NCBI RefSeq assembly: GCF_029227915.1
Contig: NC_079886.1
Location: 3,596,001-3,660,000 of the forward strand
Source of the DNA: Hydractinia symbiolongicarpus
Taxonomy: Eukaryota; Cnidaria; Hydrozoa; Anthoathecata; Hydractiniidae
Reading direction: 5' to 3'
Length of the DNA: 64,000 nt
Part shown: one piece after another, positions 12,646-27,044 of the stretch
Layout of the letters: every line of letters starts with the position of its first letter
Numbering within the stretch: position 1 is the first letter of the stretch
Translations under genes and position numbers: made by a program
Notes under the pieces: generated by a model
What the model saw: the letters and a program-made list of their open reading frames with translations, nothing else
Database searches by the model: none
What the model was told of the DNA's origin: nothing

Positions 12646-15622
12646 CAACGGTTGCGTCACATATTCGTACCAACATGTATTTAGCGATACTTTTCTGATA
12701 TTACTAGATTGCATCGCTTTTAACAGTGAAACGATTGAATGTGGGACGTAATTGAACTGAGATTGGACTTTAACTTTATAAATGCAATAATTGAGAGAAT
12801 TGAACTCCAAGAAATAAAATTATTCTGAATTTGACATGATCGCTAGAACTCAGCGATTACACTGGGTGCTGTGGTATCGCTTCATTTAATAATGTAGATA
12901 ATTAAGTCATTTTTTTACTGTGGGTCCAATCCTAGCCGTTATCGCACGCTGAAGAAATTGAGACAGTTTCAAAAACTACACTTCATTGACTTTCTGACGG
13001 TATCAGTCCGTTTCTGTTACAACGGTTGCGTCACATATTCGTACCAACATGTGTTTAGTGATATCTTTCTGATATTACTAGGTTGTATCGCTTTTAACAG
13101 TGAAACGATTGACTGTGGGGCTTAATTGAACTGATTTTGGACTTTAACTTTATAAGTGTGATAATTGAGACAATTGGATTCCAAGAAATAACAATGTTCT
13201 GAATTTGAAATGATTGCTAGAACACAGCAATTACACTGGGCGTTGTGGTAGCGCTTCATTTAAAAATGCAGAAAAATAAGTCATTTTTTACTGTATAACT
13301 AATCCTAGCCGTTATCGCACGCTGAAGAAGTAGAAACAGTTTCACAAACTACATTTCATTGACTTTCTAACGGTTTCAGTCCGTTTCAGTTACAACGGTT
13401 GCGTCACATATTCGTACCAACATGTATTTAGCGATATTTTTCTGATATTACTAGGTTGCATCGTTTTTAACACTGAAACGATTGACTGTGGGACTTAATT
13501 GAACTGATTTTGGACTGTGATCTGACAAATGTGATGAATGAGACAATTGGACTCCATGAAATAACATTCCTCTTAAATTGACATGATTGCCGGTACTCAG
13601 CGATTACACTGGGCGCTGTGGTAGCGCTTCATTTAAAAATGCAGATAAATAAGTCATTTTTTACTGTAGGACCAATCCTAGCCGTTATCGCACGCTGAAG
13701 AAATTGAGACAGTTTCAAAAACTACATTTCATTGACTTTCTAACGGTATCAGTCTGTTTCTGTTACAACGGTTGCGTCACATATGCGTACCAACATGTGT
13801 TTAGCGATGTTTTTCTGATATTAATAGGTTGTATCGCTTTTAACAGTGAAACGATTGACTGTAGGACTTAATTGAACTCATTTTGGACTTTAACTTTATA
13901 AATGTGATAATTGAGACAATTGGACTCCCAGAAATAACAATGTTCTGAATTTGAAATGATTGCTAGAACACACCGATTACAATGGGCGTTGTGGTAGCGC
14001 TTCATTTAAAAATGTAGATAAATAAGTCATTTTTTACTGTAGAACCAATCCTAGCCGTGATCGCACGCTGAAGAAATAGAGACAGTTTTAATAACTACAT
14101 TTCGTTGACTTTCTAACGGTATCAGTCCGTTTCAGTTACAACGGTTGCGTCACATATTCGTACCAACATGTATTTAGCGATATTTTTCTGATATTACTAG
14201 GTTGCATCGCTTTTAACAGTAAAACGATTGACTGTAGGATTAATTGAACTGATTTTGGACTTTAACTTTATAAATGTGTTAATTGAGACTATTGGACTCC
14301 AAGAAATAACAATGTTCTGAATTTGACATGATTGCTAGAACTCAGCGATTACACTAGGCGCTGTGGTAGCGCTTCATTTAAAAATGCACATAAATAAGTC
14401 ATTTTTTACTGTAGGACCAATCCTAGCCGTTATCGCACGCTGAAGAGAGTTTCAAAAACTACATTTCATTGACTTTCTAACAGTATCAGTCCGTTTCAGT
14501 TACAACAGTTTCGTCACATATGCGTACCAACATGTATTTAGCGATATTTTTCTGGTATTACTGGGTTGCATTGCCTTTAACAGTGAAACGATTGACTGTG
14601 GGACTTACTTGAACTGATTTTGGACTTTAACTTTATAAATGTGATAATTTAAGACAATTGGACTCCATGCAGTAACATTCTTCTTAAATTGGCATGATTG
14701 AGGGAACTCAGCGATTACACTGGGCGCTGTGGTATCGCTTCATTTAATAATGTAGATAAATAAGTCACTTTTTACTGTGGGTCCAATCCTAGCCGTTATC
14801 GCACGCTGAAGAAATTGAGACAGTTTCAAAAACTACATTTCATTGACTTTTTAACGGTATCAGTCCGTTTCTGTTACAACGGTTGCGTCACATATGCGTA
14901 CCAACATGTGTTTAGCGATGTTTTTCTGATATTATTAGGTTGTATCGCTTTTAACAGTGAAACGATTGACTGTAGGACTTAATTGAACTGATTTTGGACT
15001 TTAACATTATAAATGTGATAATTGAGAAAATTGGACTCCCAGAAATAACAATGTTCTGAATTTGAAATGATTGCTAGAACACAGCGATTACACCGGGCGT
15101 TGGGGTAGCGCTTCATTTAAAAATGCAGATAAATATGTCATTTTTTACTGTAAGACCAATCCTAGCTGTTATCGCACGCTGAGGAAATAGAGACAGCTTC
15201 AAAAACTACATTTCGTTGACTTTCTAACGGTATCAGTCCGTTTTTGTTACAACGGTTGCGTCACATATTCGTACCAACATGTATTGAGCGATACTTTTCT
15301 GATATTACTAGATTGCATCGCTTTTAACAGTGAAATGATTGACTGTGGGATTTAATTGAACTGATTTTGGACTTTAACTTTATCAATGTGATAATTGAGA
15401 CAATTGGACTCCATGAAATAACATTCTTCTTAAATTGGCATGATTGACGGAACTCAGCGATTACACTGGGCGCTGTGGTATCACTTCATTTAATAATGTA
15501 GATAAATAAGTCACTTTTTACTGTGGGTCCAATCCTAGCCGTTATCGCGCGCTGAATATATTGAGACAGTTCTAAAAACTACAATTCATTAACTTTCTAA
15601 CGGTATCAGTCCTTTTCTTTTA
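12646..15622 (+). repeat. Mixed A/B satellite stretch without a strong long unit (8 monomers)
   Basis: Monomers start at 12646, 13020, 13393, 13766, 14139, 14503, 14877 and 15250. The monomer at 14139 carries the 8-bp deletion. Single-base indels give 374-bp copies (an extra T near 12910, an extra base near 14650). Sequences echo the 1-4 kb and 8-10 kb blocks, for example 'ccatgcagtaacattc' and 'gatgtttttctgatatta'. I see no local unit amplified here and nothing other than satellite. Confidence 0.65.
14139..14502 (+). repeat. Monomer variant with 8-bp deletion (364 bp)
   Basis: Fourth and last copy of the 'gctgaagagagtttc' junction, near 14440. It also has a 1-bp loss in 'gtaggattaattg'. It is followed by an A-type monomer with 'ccatgcagtaac', the same A subtype that follows the deletion copy at 1112. 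Confidence 0.8.
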
Positions 15623-18605
15623 CAACGGTTGCGTCACATATTCGTACCATCATGTGTTTAGCGATATTTTTCTGATATTACTAGGTTGCATCGCTTTTAT
15701 CAGTGAAACAATTGACTGTGGGACTTAATTGAACTGATTTTGGACTGTGATCTGACAAATGTGATGAATGAGACAATTGGACTCCATGAAATAACATTCT
15801 TCTTAAATTGGCATGATTGCCGGTACTCAGCGATTACACTGGACGCTGTGGTAGCGCTTCATTTAAAAATGCAGATAAATAAGTCATTTTTTACTGAAGA
15901 CCAATCCTAGCTGTTATCGCACGCTGAAGAAATAGAGACAGTTTCAAAAACTAGATTTTGTTGACTTTCTAACGGTATCAGTCCGTTTCTGTTACAACGG
16001 TTGCGTCACATATTCGTACCAACATGTATTTAGCGATACTTTTCTGATATTACTAGATTGCATCGCTTTTAACAGTGAAACGATTGAATGTGGGATTTAA
16101 TTGAACTGATTTTGGACTTTAACTTTATAAATGCAATAATTGAGAGAAATGAACTCCAAGAAATACAATTATTCTGAATTTGACATGATTGCTAGAACTC
16201 AGCGATTACACTGGTTGCTGTGGTAGCGCTTCATTTAAAAGTGTAGATAAATTAGTCATTTTTTACTGTGGGACCAATCTTAGCCGTCATCGCACGCTGA
16301 AGAAATAGACACAGTTTCAAAAACTTCATTTAATTGACTTTCTAACGGTATCAGCCCGTTTCTGTTACAACGGTTGCGTCACATATTCGTACCAACATGT
16401 ATTTAGCGATATTTTTCTGATATTACTAGATTGCATCGCTTTTAACAGTGAAACGATTGAATGTGGGAGTTAATTGAACTGATTTTGGACTTTAACTTTA
16501 TAAGTGTGATTATTGACACAATTGGACTCCAAGAAATAACAATGTTTTGAATTTGAAATGATTGCTAGAACACAGCGATTACACCGGGCGTTGTGGCAGC
16601 GCTTCATTTAAAAATGCAGATAAATAAGTCATTTTTTACTGTGGGACCAATCCTAGCCGCTATCGCACGCCGAGGAAGTTGAGACATTTTCGAAAACTAC
16701 ATTTCATTGACTTTCTAACGGTATCAGTCCGTTTAAGTTACAACGTTTGGGTCACATTTTCGTACCATCATGTATTTAGCGATATTTTTATGATATTACT
16801 AGGTTGCATCGCTTTTATCAGTGAAACAATTGACTGTGGGACTTAATTGAACTGATTTTGGACTGTGATCTGACAAATGTGATGAATGAGACAATTGGAC
16901 TCCATGAAATAACATTCTTCTTAAATTGGCATGATTGCCGGTACTCAGCGATTACACTGGGCGCTGTGGTAGCGCTTCATTTAAAAATGCAGATAAATAT
17001 GTCATTTTTTACTGTAAGACCAATCCTAGCTGTTATCGCACGCTGAAGAAATAGAAACAGTTTCAAAAACTACATTTCTTTGACTTTCTAACGGTATCAG
17101 TCCGTTTCTGTTACAACGGTTGCGTCACATATTCGTACCAACATGTATTTAGCGATACTTCTCTAATATTACTAGATTGCATCGCTTTTAACAGTGAAAT
17201 GATTGATTGTGGGATTTAATTGAACTGATTTTGAACTTTAACTTTATCAATGTGGTAATTGAGACAATTGGACTCCATGAAATAACATTCTTCTTAAATT
17301 GGCATGATTGACGGAACTCAGCGATTACACTGGGCGCTGTGGTATCGCTTCATTTAATAATGTAGATAAATAAGTCACTTTTTACTGTGGGTCCAATCCT
17401 AGCCGTTATCGCGCGCTGAAGATATTGAGACAGTTTTAAAAACTACAATTCATTGACTTTCTAACGGTATCAGTCCTTTTCTTTTACAACGGTTGCGTCA
17501 CATATTCGTACCATCATGTGTTTAGTGATATTTTTCTGATATTACTAGGTTGTCTCCCTTTTAACAGTGAAACGATTGACTGTAGGGCTTAATTGAACTG
17601 ATTTTAGACTTTAACTTCATAAGTGTGATAATTGAGACAATTGGACTCCAAGAAATAACAATGTTCTGAATTTGAAATATTTGCTAGAACACAGCAATTA
17701 CACTGAGCGTTGTGGCAGCGCTTTATTCAAAAATGCAGATAAATAAGTCATTTTTTACTGTGGGACCAATCCTAGCCGCTATCGCACGCCGAGGAAGTTA
17801 GGACATTTTCGAAAACTACATTCCATTGACTTTCTAACGGTATCAGTCCGGTTAAGTTACAACGCTTGGGTCACATTTTCGTACCATCATGTATTTAGCG
17901 ATATTTTTCTGATATTACTAGGTTGCATCGCTTTTAACAGTGAAACGATTGACTGTGGGACTTAATTGAACTGATTTTGGACTGTGACCTAACAAATGTG
18001 ATGAATGAGACTATTGCCCTCCATGAAATAACATTCTCCTTAAATTGGCATGACTGCCGGTACTCAGCGATTACACTGGACGCTGTGGTAGCGCTTCATT
18101 TAAAGGTGTAGATATATTAGTCATTTTTTACTGTGAGACCAATCTTAGCCGTTATCCCACGCTGAAGAAATAGAGACAGTTTCAAAAACTTCATTTCATT
18201 GACTTTCTAACGGTATCAGTCCGTTTCAGTTACAACGGTTGCGTCACATATTCGTACCAACATGTGTTTAGCGATAGTTTTCTGATATTACTAGGTTGTA
18301 TCGCTTTTAACAGTGAAACGATTGACTGTGGGACTTAATTGAACTGATTTTGGACTTTAACTTTATAAGTGTGATAATTGAGACAATTGAACTCCAAGAA
18401 AAAACAATGTTCTGAATTTGACATGATTGCTAGAACTCAGCGATTACACTGGGCGCTGTGGTAGCGCTTCATTTAAAAATACAGATAAATAAGTCATTTT
18501 TTACAGTAGGACCAATCCTAGCTGTTATCGCGCGCTGAAGAAATAGAGACAGTTTCAAAAACTACATTTCATTGACTTTCTAACGGTATCAGTCCGTTTC
18601 AGTTA
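15250..18605 (+). repeat. Pentamer-lag (1,864 bp) higher-order block
   Basis: 'cagtccttttcttttac' followed by 'tcgtaccatcatgtgtttag' occurs near 15608 and again 1,864 bp later near 17472. Flanking sequence, including 'gtgaaatgattga' and 'gcgcgctgaa', also matches. A trimer lag (about 1,118 bp) links the 'gtgatctgacaaatgtg' A monomers near 15.74 and 16.86 kb. There are nine monomers and no gene. Confidence 0.7.
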
Positions 18606-20470
18606 CAACGGTTGCGTCACATATTCGTACCAACATATATTTATCGATATTTTTCTGATATTACTAGGTTGCCTCGCCTTAAACAGTGAAACGATTGACT
18701 GTGGGACTTAATTGAACTGATTTTGGACTGTGAGCTTACAAATGTGATGAATGAGACAATTGGACTCCATGAAATAACATTCTTCTTAATTTGGCATGAT
18801 TGCCGGAACTCAGCGATTAAACTGGGCGCTGTGGTAGCGTTTCATTTAAAAATGTAGATAAATAACTCATTTTTTACTGTAGGACCAATCCTAGCCGTTA
18901 TCGAACGCTGAAGAAATAGGGACAGTTTCAAAAACTAGATTTCGTTGACTTTCTAACGGTATCAGTCCGTTTCTGTTACAACGGTTGCGTCACATATTCG
19001 TACCAACATGTATTTAGCGATACATTTCTGATATTACTAGATTGCATCGCTTTTAACAGTGAAACGATTGAATGTGGGACTTAATTGAACTGATTTTGGA
19101 CTTTAACTTTATAAATGCAATAATTGAGAGAATTGAACTCCAAGAAATAAAATTATTCTGAAATTGACATGATTGCTAGAACTCAGCGATTACACTGTGT
19201 GCTGTGGTAGCGCTTCATTTAAAAGTGTAGATATATTAGTCATTTTTTACTGTGGGACCAATCTTAGCCGTTATCGCACGCTGAAGAAATAGACACAGTT
19301 TCAAAAACCTCATTTCATTGACTTTCTAACGGTATCAGTCCGTTTCTGTTACAACGGTTGCGTCACATATTCGTAACAACATGTATTTAGCGATATTTTT
19401 CTGATATTACTAGATTGCATCGCTTTTAACAGTGAAACGATTGACTGTGGGACTTAATTGAACTGATTTTGAACTGTGAGCTTACAAATGTGATGAATGA
19501 GACAATTGGACTCCATGAAATAACATTCTTCTTAATTTGGCATGATTGCCGGAACTCAGCGATTAAACTGGGCGCTGTGGTAGCGTTTCATTTAAAAATG
19601 TAGATAAATAACTCATTTTTTACTGTAGGACCAATCCTAGCCGTTATCGAACGCTGAAGAAATAGGGACAGTTTCAAAAACTAGATTTCGTTGACTTTCT
19701 AACGGTATCAGTCCGTTTCTGTTACAACGGTTGCGTCACATATTCGTACCAACATGTATTTAGCGATACATTTCTGATATTACTAGATTGCATCGCTTTT
19801 AACAGTGAAACGATTGAATGTGGGACTTAATTGAACTGATTTTGGACTTTAACTTTATAAATGCAATAATTGAGAGAATTGAACTCCAAGAAATAAAATT
19901 ATTCTGAAATTGACATGATTGCTAGAACTCAGCGATTACACTGTGTGCTGTGGTAGCGCTTCATTTAAAAGTGTAGATATATTAGTCATTTTTTACTGTG
20001 GGACCAATCTTAGCCGTTATCGCACGCTGAAGAAATAGACACAGTTTCAAAAACCTCATTTCATTGACTTTCTAACGGTATCAGTCCGTTTCTGTTACAA
20101 CGGTTGCGTCACATATTCGTACCAACATGTATTTAGCGATATTTTTCTGATATTACTAGATTGCATCGCTTTTAACAGTGAAACGATTGACTGTGGGACT
20201 TAATTGAACTGATTTTGAACTGTGAGCTTACAAATGTGATGAATGAGACAATTGGACTCCATGAAATAACATTCTTCTTAATTTGGCATGATTGCCGGAA
20301 CTCAGCGATTAAACTGGGCGCTGTGGTAGTGCTTCATTTAAAAATGTAGATAAATAACTCAATTTTTACTGTAGGACCAATCCTAGCCGTTATCGAACGC
20401 TGAAAAAATTGAGACAGTTTCAAAAACTACATTTCATTGACTTTCTAACGGTATCAGTCCGTTTCAGTTA
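18606..20470 (+). repeat. Near-identical dimers (746 bp), about 2.2 copies
   Basis: The segment of about 18.70-19.44 kb repeats at 19.45-20.19 kb and again in part to about 20.33 kb. Private marks include 'gcgatacatttctgatatt' (near 19017 and 19763), 'gttatcgaacgctgaag', 'aaatagggacag' and 'cactgtgtgctgtgg'. The first two copies differ at very few sites that I can see, such as 'cgtaacaacatg' near 19373. This is a recent local duplication. Confidence 0.85.
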
Positions 20471-23400
20471 CAACGGTTGCGTCACATATTCGTACCAACA
20501 TATATTTATCGATATTTTTCTGATATCACTAAGTTGCCTCGCCTTAAACAGTGAAACGATTGACTGTGGGACTTAATTGAACTGATTTTTGACTGTGAGC
20601 TTACAAATGTGATGAATGAGACAATTGGACTCCATGAAAAAACATTCTTCTTAATTTGGCATGATTGCCGGAACTCAGCGATTAAACTGGGCGCTGTGGT
20701 AGCGTTTCATTTAAAAATGTAGATAAATAACTCATTTTTTACTGTAGGACCAATCCTAGCCGTTATCGAACGCTGAAGAAATAGGGACAGTTTCAAAAAC
20801 TAGATTTCGTTGACTTTCTAACGGTATCAGTCCGTTTCTGTTACAACGGTTGCGTCACATATTCGTACCAACATGTATTTAGCGATACTTTTCTGATATT
20901 ACTAGATTGCAACGCTTTTAACAGTGAAACGATTGAATGTGGGACTTAATTGAACTGATTTTGGACTTTAACTTTATAAATGCAATAATTGAGAGAATTG
21001 AACTCCAAGAAATAAAATTATTCTGAAATTGACATGATTGCCGGAACTCAGCGATTAAACTGGGCGCTGTGGTAGCGTTTCATTTAAAAATGTAGATAAA
21101 TAACTCATTTTTTACTGTAGGACCAATCCTAGCCGTTATCGAACGCTGAAGAAATAGGGACAGTTTCAAAAACTAGATTTCGTTGACTTTCTAACGGTAT
21201 CAGTCCGTTTCTGTTACAACGGTTGCGTCACATATTCGTACCAACATGTATTTAGCGATACTTTTCTGATATTACTAGATTGCAACGCTTTTAACAGTGA
21301 AACGATTGAATGTGGGAGTTAATTGAACTGATTTTGGACTTTAACTTTATAAGTGTGATAATTGACACAATTGGACTCCAAGAAATAACAATGTTCTGGA
21401 TTTGTAATGATTGCTAGAACACAGCAATTACACTGGGCGTTGTGGCAGCGCTTCATTTAAAAATGCAGATAAATAAGTCATTTTTTACTGGGGGACCAAT
21501 CCTAGCCGCTATCGCCAGCCGAGGAAGTTAAGACATTTTCGAAAACTACATTTTATTGACTTTCTAACGGTATCAGTCCGTTTAAGTTACAACGCTTGGG
21601 TCACATTTTCGTACCATCATGTATTTAGCGACATTTTTCTGATATTACTAGGTTGCATCGCTTTTATCAGTGAAACAATTGACTGTGGGACTTAATTGAA
21701 CTGATTTTGGACTGTGATCTGACAAATGTGATGAATGAGACAATTGGACTCCACGAAATAACATTCTTCTTAAATTGGCATGATTGCCGGTACTCAGCGA
21801 TTACACTGAGCGCTGTGGTAGCGCTTCATTTAAAAATGCAGATAAATATGTCATTTTTTACTGTAAGACCAATCCTAGCTGTTATCGCACGCTGAAGAAA
21901 TAGAGACAGTTTCAAAAACTACATTTCTTTGACTTTCTAACGGTATCAGTCCGTTTCTGTTACAACGGTTGCGTCACATATTCGTACCAACATGTATTTA
22001 GCGATACTTTTCTGATATTACTAGATTGCATCGCTTTTAACAGTGAAATGATTGATTGTGGGATTTAATTGAACTGATTTTGGACTTTAACTTTATCAAT
22101 GTGATAATTGAGACAATTGGACTCCATGAAATAACATTCTTCTTAAATTGGCATGATTGACGGAACTCAGCGATTACACTGGGTGCTGTGGTATCGCTTC
22201 ATTTAATAATGTAGATAAATAAGTCAATTTTTACTGTGGGTCTAATCCTAGCCGTTATCGCCCGCTGAAGATATTGAGACAGTTTTAAAAACTACAATTC
22301 ATTGACTTTCTAACGGTATCAGTCCTTTTCTTTTACAACGGTTGCGTCACATATTCGTACCAACATGTATTTAGCGATACTTTTCTGATATTACTAGATT
22401 GCATCACTTTTAACAGGGAAACGATTGAATGTGGGACTTAATTGAACTGATTTTGGACTTTAACTTTATAAATGCAATAATTGAGAGAATTGAACTCCAA
22501 GAAATAAAATTATTCTGAATTTGACATGATTGCTAGAACTCAGCGATTACACTGGGTGCTGTGGTAGCGCTTCATTTAAAAGTGTAGATATATTAGTCAT
22601 TTTTTACTGTAGGACCAATCCTAGCTGTTATCGCACGCTGAAGAAATAGAGACAGTTTCAAAAACTACATTTTGTTGACTTTCTAACGGTATCAGTCCGT
22701 TTCTGTTACAACGGTTGCGTCACATATTCGTACCAACATGTATTTAGCGATACTTTTCTGATATTACTAGATTGCATCACTTTTAACAGGGAAACGATTG
22801 AATGTGGGACTTAATTGAACTGATTTTGGACTTTAACTTTATAAATGCAATAATTGAGAGAATTGAACTCCAAGAAATAAAATTATTCTGAATTTGACAT
22901 GATTGCTAGAACTCAGCGATTACACTGGGTGTTGTGGTAGCGCTTCATTTAAAAGTGTAGATATATTAGTCATTTTTTACTGTGGGACCAATCTTAGCCG
23001 TTATCGCACGCTGAAGAAATAGACACAGTTTCAAAAACTTCATTTCATTGACTTTCTAACGGTATCAGTCCGTTTCTGTTACAACGGTTGCGTCACATAT
23101 TCGTACCAACATGTATTTAGCGATACTTTTCTGATATTACTAGATTGCATCACTTTTAACAGGGAAACGATTGAATGTGGGACTTAATTGAACTGATTTT
23201 GGACTTTAACTTTATAAATGCAATAATTGAGAGAATTGAACTCCAAGAAATAAAATTATTCTAAATTTGACATGATTGCTAGAACTCAGCGATTACACTG
23301 GGCGCTGTGGTAGCGCTTCATTTAAAAATGTAGATATGTAAGTCATTTTTTACTGTGGGACCAATCCTAGCCGTTATCGCACGCTGAAGAAATTGAGACA

Positions 23401-26400
23401 GTTTCAAAAACTACATTTCATTGACTTTCTGACGGTGTCACCATGTTTGAGTTACAACGGTTGCGTCACATATTCGTACCAACATGTATTTAGCGATATT
23501 TTTCTGATATTACTAGATTGCATCGCTTTTAACAGTGAAACGATTGACTGTGGGACTTTAATTGAACTGATTTTGGACTGTGAGCTTACAAATGTGATGA
23601 ATGAGACAATTGGACTCCATGAAATAACATTCTTCTTAATTTGGCATGATTGCCGGAACTCAGCGATTAAACTGGGCGCTGTGGTAGTGCTTCATTTAAA
23701 ATTGTAGATAAATAATTCAATTTTTACTGTAGGACCAATCCTAGCCGTTATCGAACGCTGAAGAAATTGAGACAGTTTCAAAAACTACATTTCATTGACT
23801 TTCTAACGGTATCAGTCCGTTTCAGTTACAACGGTTGCGTCACATATTCGTACCAACATATATTTATCGATATTTTTCTGATATCACTAAGTTGCCTCGC
23901 CTTAAACAGTGAAACGATTGACTGTGGGACTTAATTGAACTGATTTTCGACTGTGAGCTTACAAATGTGATGAATGAGACAATTGGACTCCATGAAAAAA
24001 ACATTCTTCTTAATTTATCATGATTGCCGGAACTCAGCGATTAAACTGGGCGCTGTGGTAGCGTTTCATTTAAAAATGTAGATAAATAACTCATTTTTCA
24101 CTGTAGGACCAATCCTAGCCGTTATTGAACGCTGAAGAAATAGGGACAGTTTCAAAAACTAGATTTCGTTGACTTTCTAACGGTATCAGTCCGTTTCTGT
24201 TACAACGGTTGCGTCACATATTCGTACCAACATGTATTTAGCGATACTTTTCTGATATTACTAGATTGCAACGCTTTTAACAGTGAAACGATTGAATGTG
24301 GGACTTAATTGAACTGATTTTGGACTTTAACTTTATAAATGCAATAATTGAGAGAATTGAACTCCAAGAAATAAAATTATTCTGAAATTGACATGATTGC
24401 TAGAACTCAGCGATTACACTGGTTGCTGTGGTAGCGCTTCATTTAAAAGTGTAGATATATTAGTCATTTTTTACTGTGGGACCAATCTTAGCCGTTATAG
24501 CACGCTGAAGAAATAGACACAGTTTCAAAAACTTCATTTCATTGACTTTCTAACGGTATCAGTCCGTTTCTGTTACAACGGTTGCGTCACATATTCGTAC
24601 CAACATGTATTTAGCGATATTTTTCTGATATTACTAGATTGCATCGCTTTTAACAGTGAAGCGATTGAATGTGGGAGTTAATTGAACTGATTTTGGACTT
24701 TAACTTTATAAGTGTGATAATTGACACAATTGGACTCCAAGAAATAACAATGTTCTGGCTTTGAAATGATTGCTAGAACACAGCAATTACACTGGGCGTT
24801 GTGGTAGCGCTTCATTTAAAAATGCAGATAAATAAGTCATTTTTTACTGGGGGACCAATCCTAGCCGCGCTCGCCAGCCGAGGAAGTTAAGACATTTTCG
24901 AAAACTACATTTTATTGACTTTCTAACGGTATCAGTCCGTTTAAGTTACAACACTTGGGTCACATTTTCGTACCATCATGTATTTAGCGACATTTTTCTG
25001 ATATTACTAGGTTGCATCGCTTTTATCAGTGAAACAATTGACTGTGGGACTTAATTGAACTGATTTTGGACTGTGATCTGACAAATGTGATGAATGAGAC
25101 AATTGGACTCCACGAAATAACATTCTTCTTAAATTGGCATGATTGCCGGTACTCAGCGATTACACTGAGCGCTGTGGTAGCGCTTCATTTAAAAATGCAG
25201 ATAAATATGTCATTTTTTACTGTAAGACCAATCCTAGCTGTTATCGCACGCTGAAGAAATAGAGACAGTTTCAAAAACTACATTTCATTGACTTTCTAAC
25301 GGTATCAGTCCGTTTCTGTTACAACGGTTGCGTCACATATTCGTACCAACATGTATTTAGCGATATTTTTCTGATATTACTAGATTGCATCGCTTTTAAC
25401 AGTGAAGCGATTGAATGTGGGAGTTGATTGAACTGATTTTGGACTTTAACTTTATAAGTGTGATAATTGACACAATTGGACTCCAAGAAATAACAATGTT
25501 CTGGATTTGAAATGATTTCTAGAACACAGCAATTACACTGGGCGTTGTGGCAGCGCTTCATTTAAAAATGCAGATAAATAAGTCATTTTTTACTGGAGGA
25601 CCAATCCTAGCCGCTATCGCCAGCCGAGGAAGTTAAGACATTTTCGAAAACTACATTTTATTGACTTTCTAACGGTATCAGTCCGTTTAAGTTACAACGC
25701 TTGGGTCACATTTTCGTACCATCATGTATTTAGCGACATTTTTCTGATATTACTAGGTTGCATCGCTTTTATCAGTGAAACAATTGACTGTGGGACTTAA
25801 TTGAACTGATTTTGGACTGTGATCTGACAAATGTGATGAATGAGACAATTGGACTCCACGAAATAACATTCTTCTTAAATTGGCATGATTGCCGGTACTC
25901 AGCGATTACACTGAGCGCTGTGGTAGCGCTTCATTTAAAAATGCAGATAAATATGTCATTTTTTACTGTAAGACCAATCCTAGCTGTTATCGCACGCTGA
26001 AGAAATAGAGACAGTTTCAAAAACTACATTTCGTTGACTTTCTAACGGTATCAGTCCGTTTCTGTTACAACGGTTGCGTCACATATTCGTACCAACATGT
26101 ATTTAGCGATACTTTTCTGATATTACTAGATTGCAACGCTTTTAACAGTGAAACGATTGAATGTGGGACTTAATTGAACTGATTTTGGACTTTAACTTTA
26201 TAAATGCAATAATTGAGAGAATTGAACTCCAAGAAATAAAATTATTCTGAAATTGACATGATTGCTAGAACTCAGCGATTACACTGGTTGCTGTGGTAGC
26301 GCTTCATTTAAAAGTGTAGATATATTAGTCATTTTTTACTGTGGGACCAATCTTAGCCGTTATCGCACGCTGAAGAAATAGACACAGTTTCAAAAACTTC

Positions 26401-27044
26401 ATTTCATTGACTTTCTAACGGTATCAGTCCGTTTCTGTTACAACGGTTGCGTCACATATTCGTACCAACATGTATTTAGCGATATTTTTCTGATATTACT
26501 AGATTGCATCGCTTTTAACAGTGAAGCGATTGAATGTGGGAGTTAATTGAACTGATTTTGGACTTTAACTTTATAAGTGTGATAATTGACACAATTGGAC
26601 TCCAAGAAATAACAATGTTCTGGATTTGAAATGATTGCTAGAACACAGCAATTACACTGGGCGTTGTGGCAGCGCTTCATTTAAAAATGCAGATAAATAA
26701 GTCATTTTTTACTGGGGGACCAATCCTAGCCGCTATCGCCAGCCGAGGAAGTTAAGACATTTTCGAAAACTACATTTTATTGACTTTCTAACGGTATCAG
26801 TCCGTTTAAGTTACAACGCTTGGGTCACATTTTCGTACCATCATGTATTTAGCGACATTTTTCTGATATTACTAGGTTGCATCGCTTTTATCAGTGAAAC
26901 AATTGACTGTGGGACTTAATTGAACTGATTTTGGACTGTGATCTGACAAATGTGATGAATGAGACAATTGGACTCCACGAAATAACATTCTTCTTAAATT
27001 GGCATGATTGCCGGTACTCAGCGATTACACTGAGCGCTGTGGTA
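20098..27044 (+). repeat. Nine-monomer lag (about 3,358 bp) higher-order block
   Basis: About 20.10-21.9 kb matches 23.46-25.26 kb. The lag is 3,357 bp at first and rises to 3,359 bp through two single-base insertions ('gggactttaattg' near 23559 and an extra A near 23996). Shared rare marks are 'gatatcactaagttgcctc', 'gattgcaacgctttt' and 'atcgccagccgagg'. The match is broken at about 21.04-21.28 kb, where the left copy instead repeats the monomer just before it. A pentamer lag (1,865 bp) joins 24.2-25.2 kb to 26.06-27.04 kb, and a dimer lag joins 24.5-25.3 kb to 25.3-26.0 kb. Confidence 0.8.
22336..23454 (+). repeat. Monomer triplet with gcatcacttttaacaggg mark (3 x 373 bp)
   Basis: The mark 'gcatcacttttaacaggg' occurs at 22401, 22774 and 23147, exactly one monomer apart, in three B-type copies that are very alike. 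It recurs singly further right in the 27-38 kb unit. The triplet is a second instance of single-monomer amplification, separate from the type-A triplet at 4.45-5.57 kb. Confidence 0.8.
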
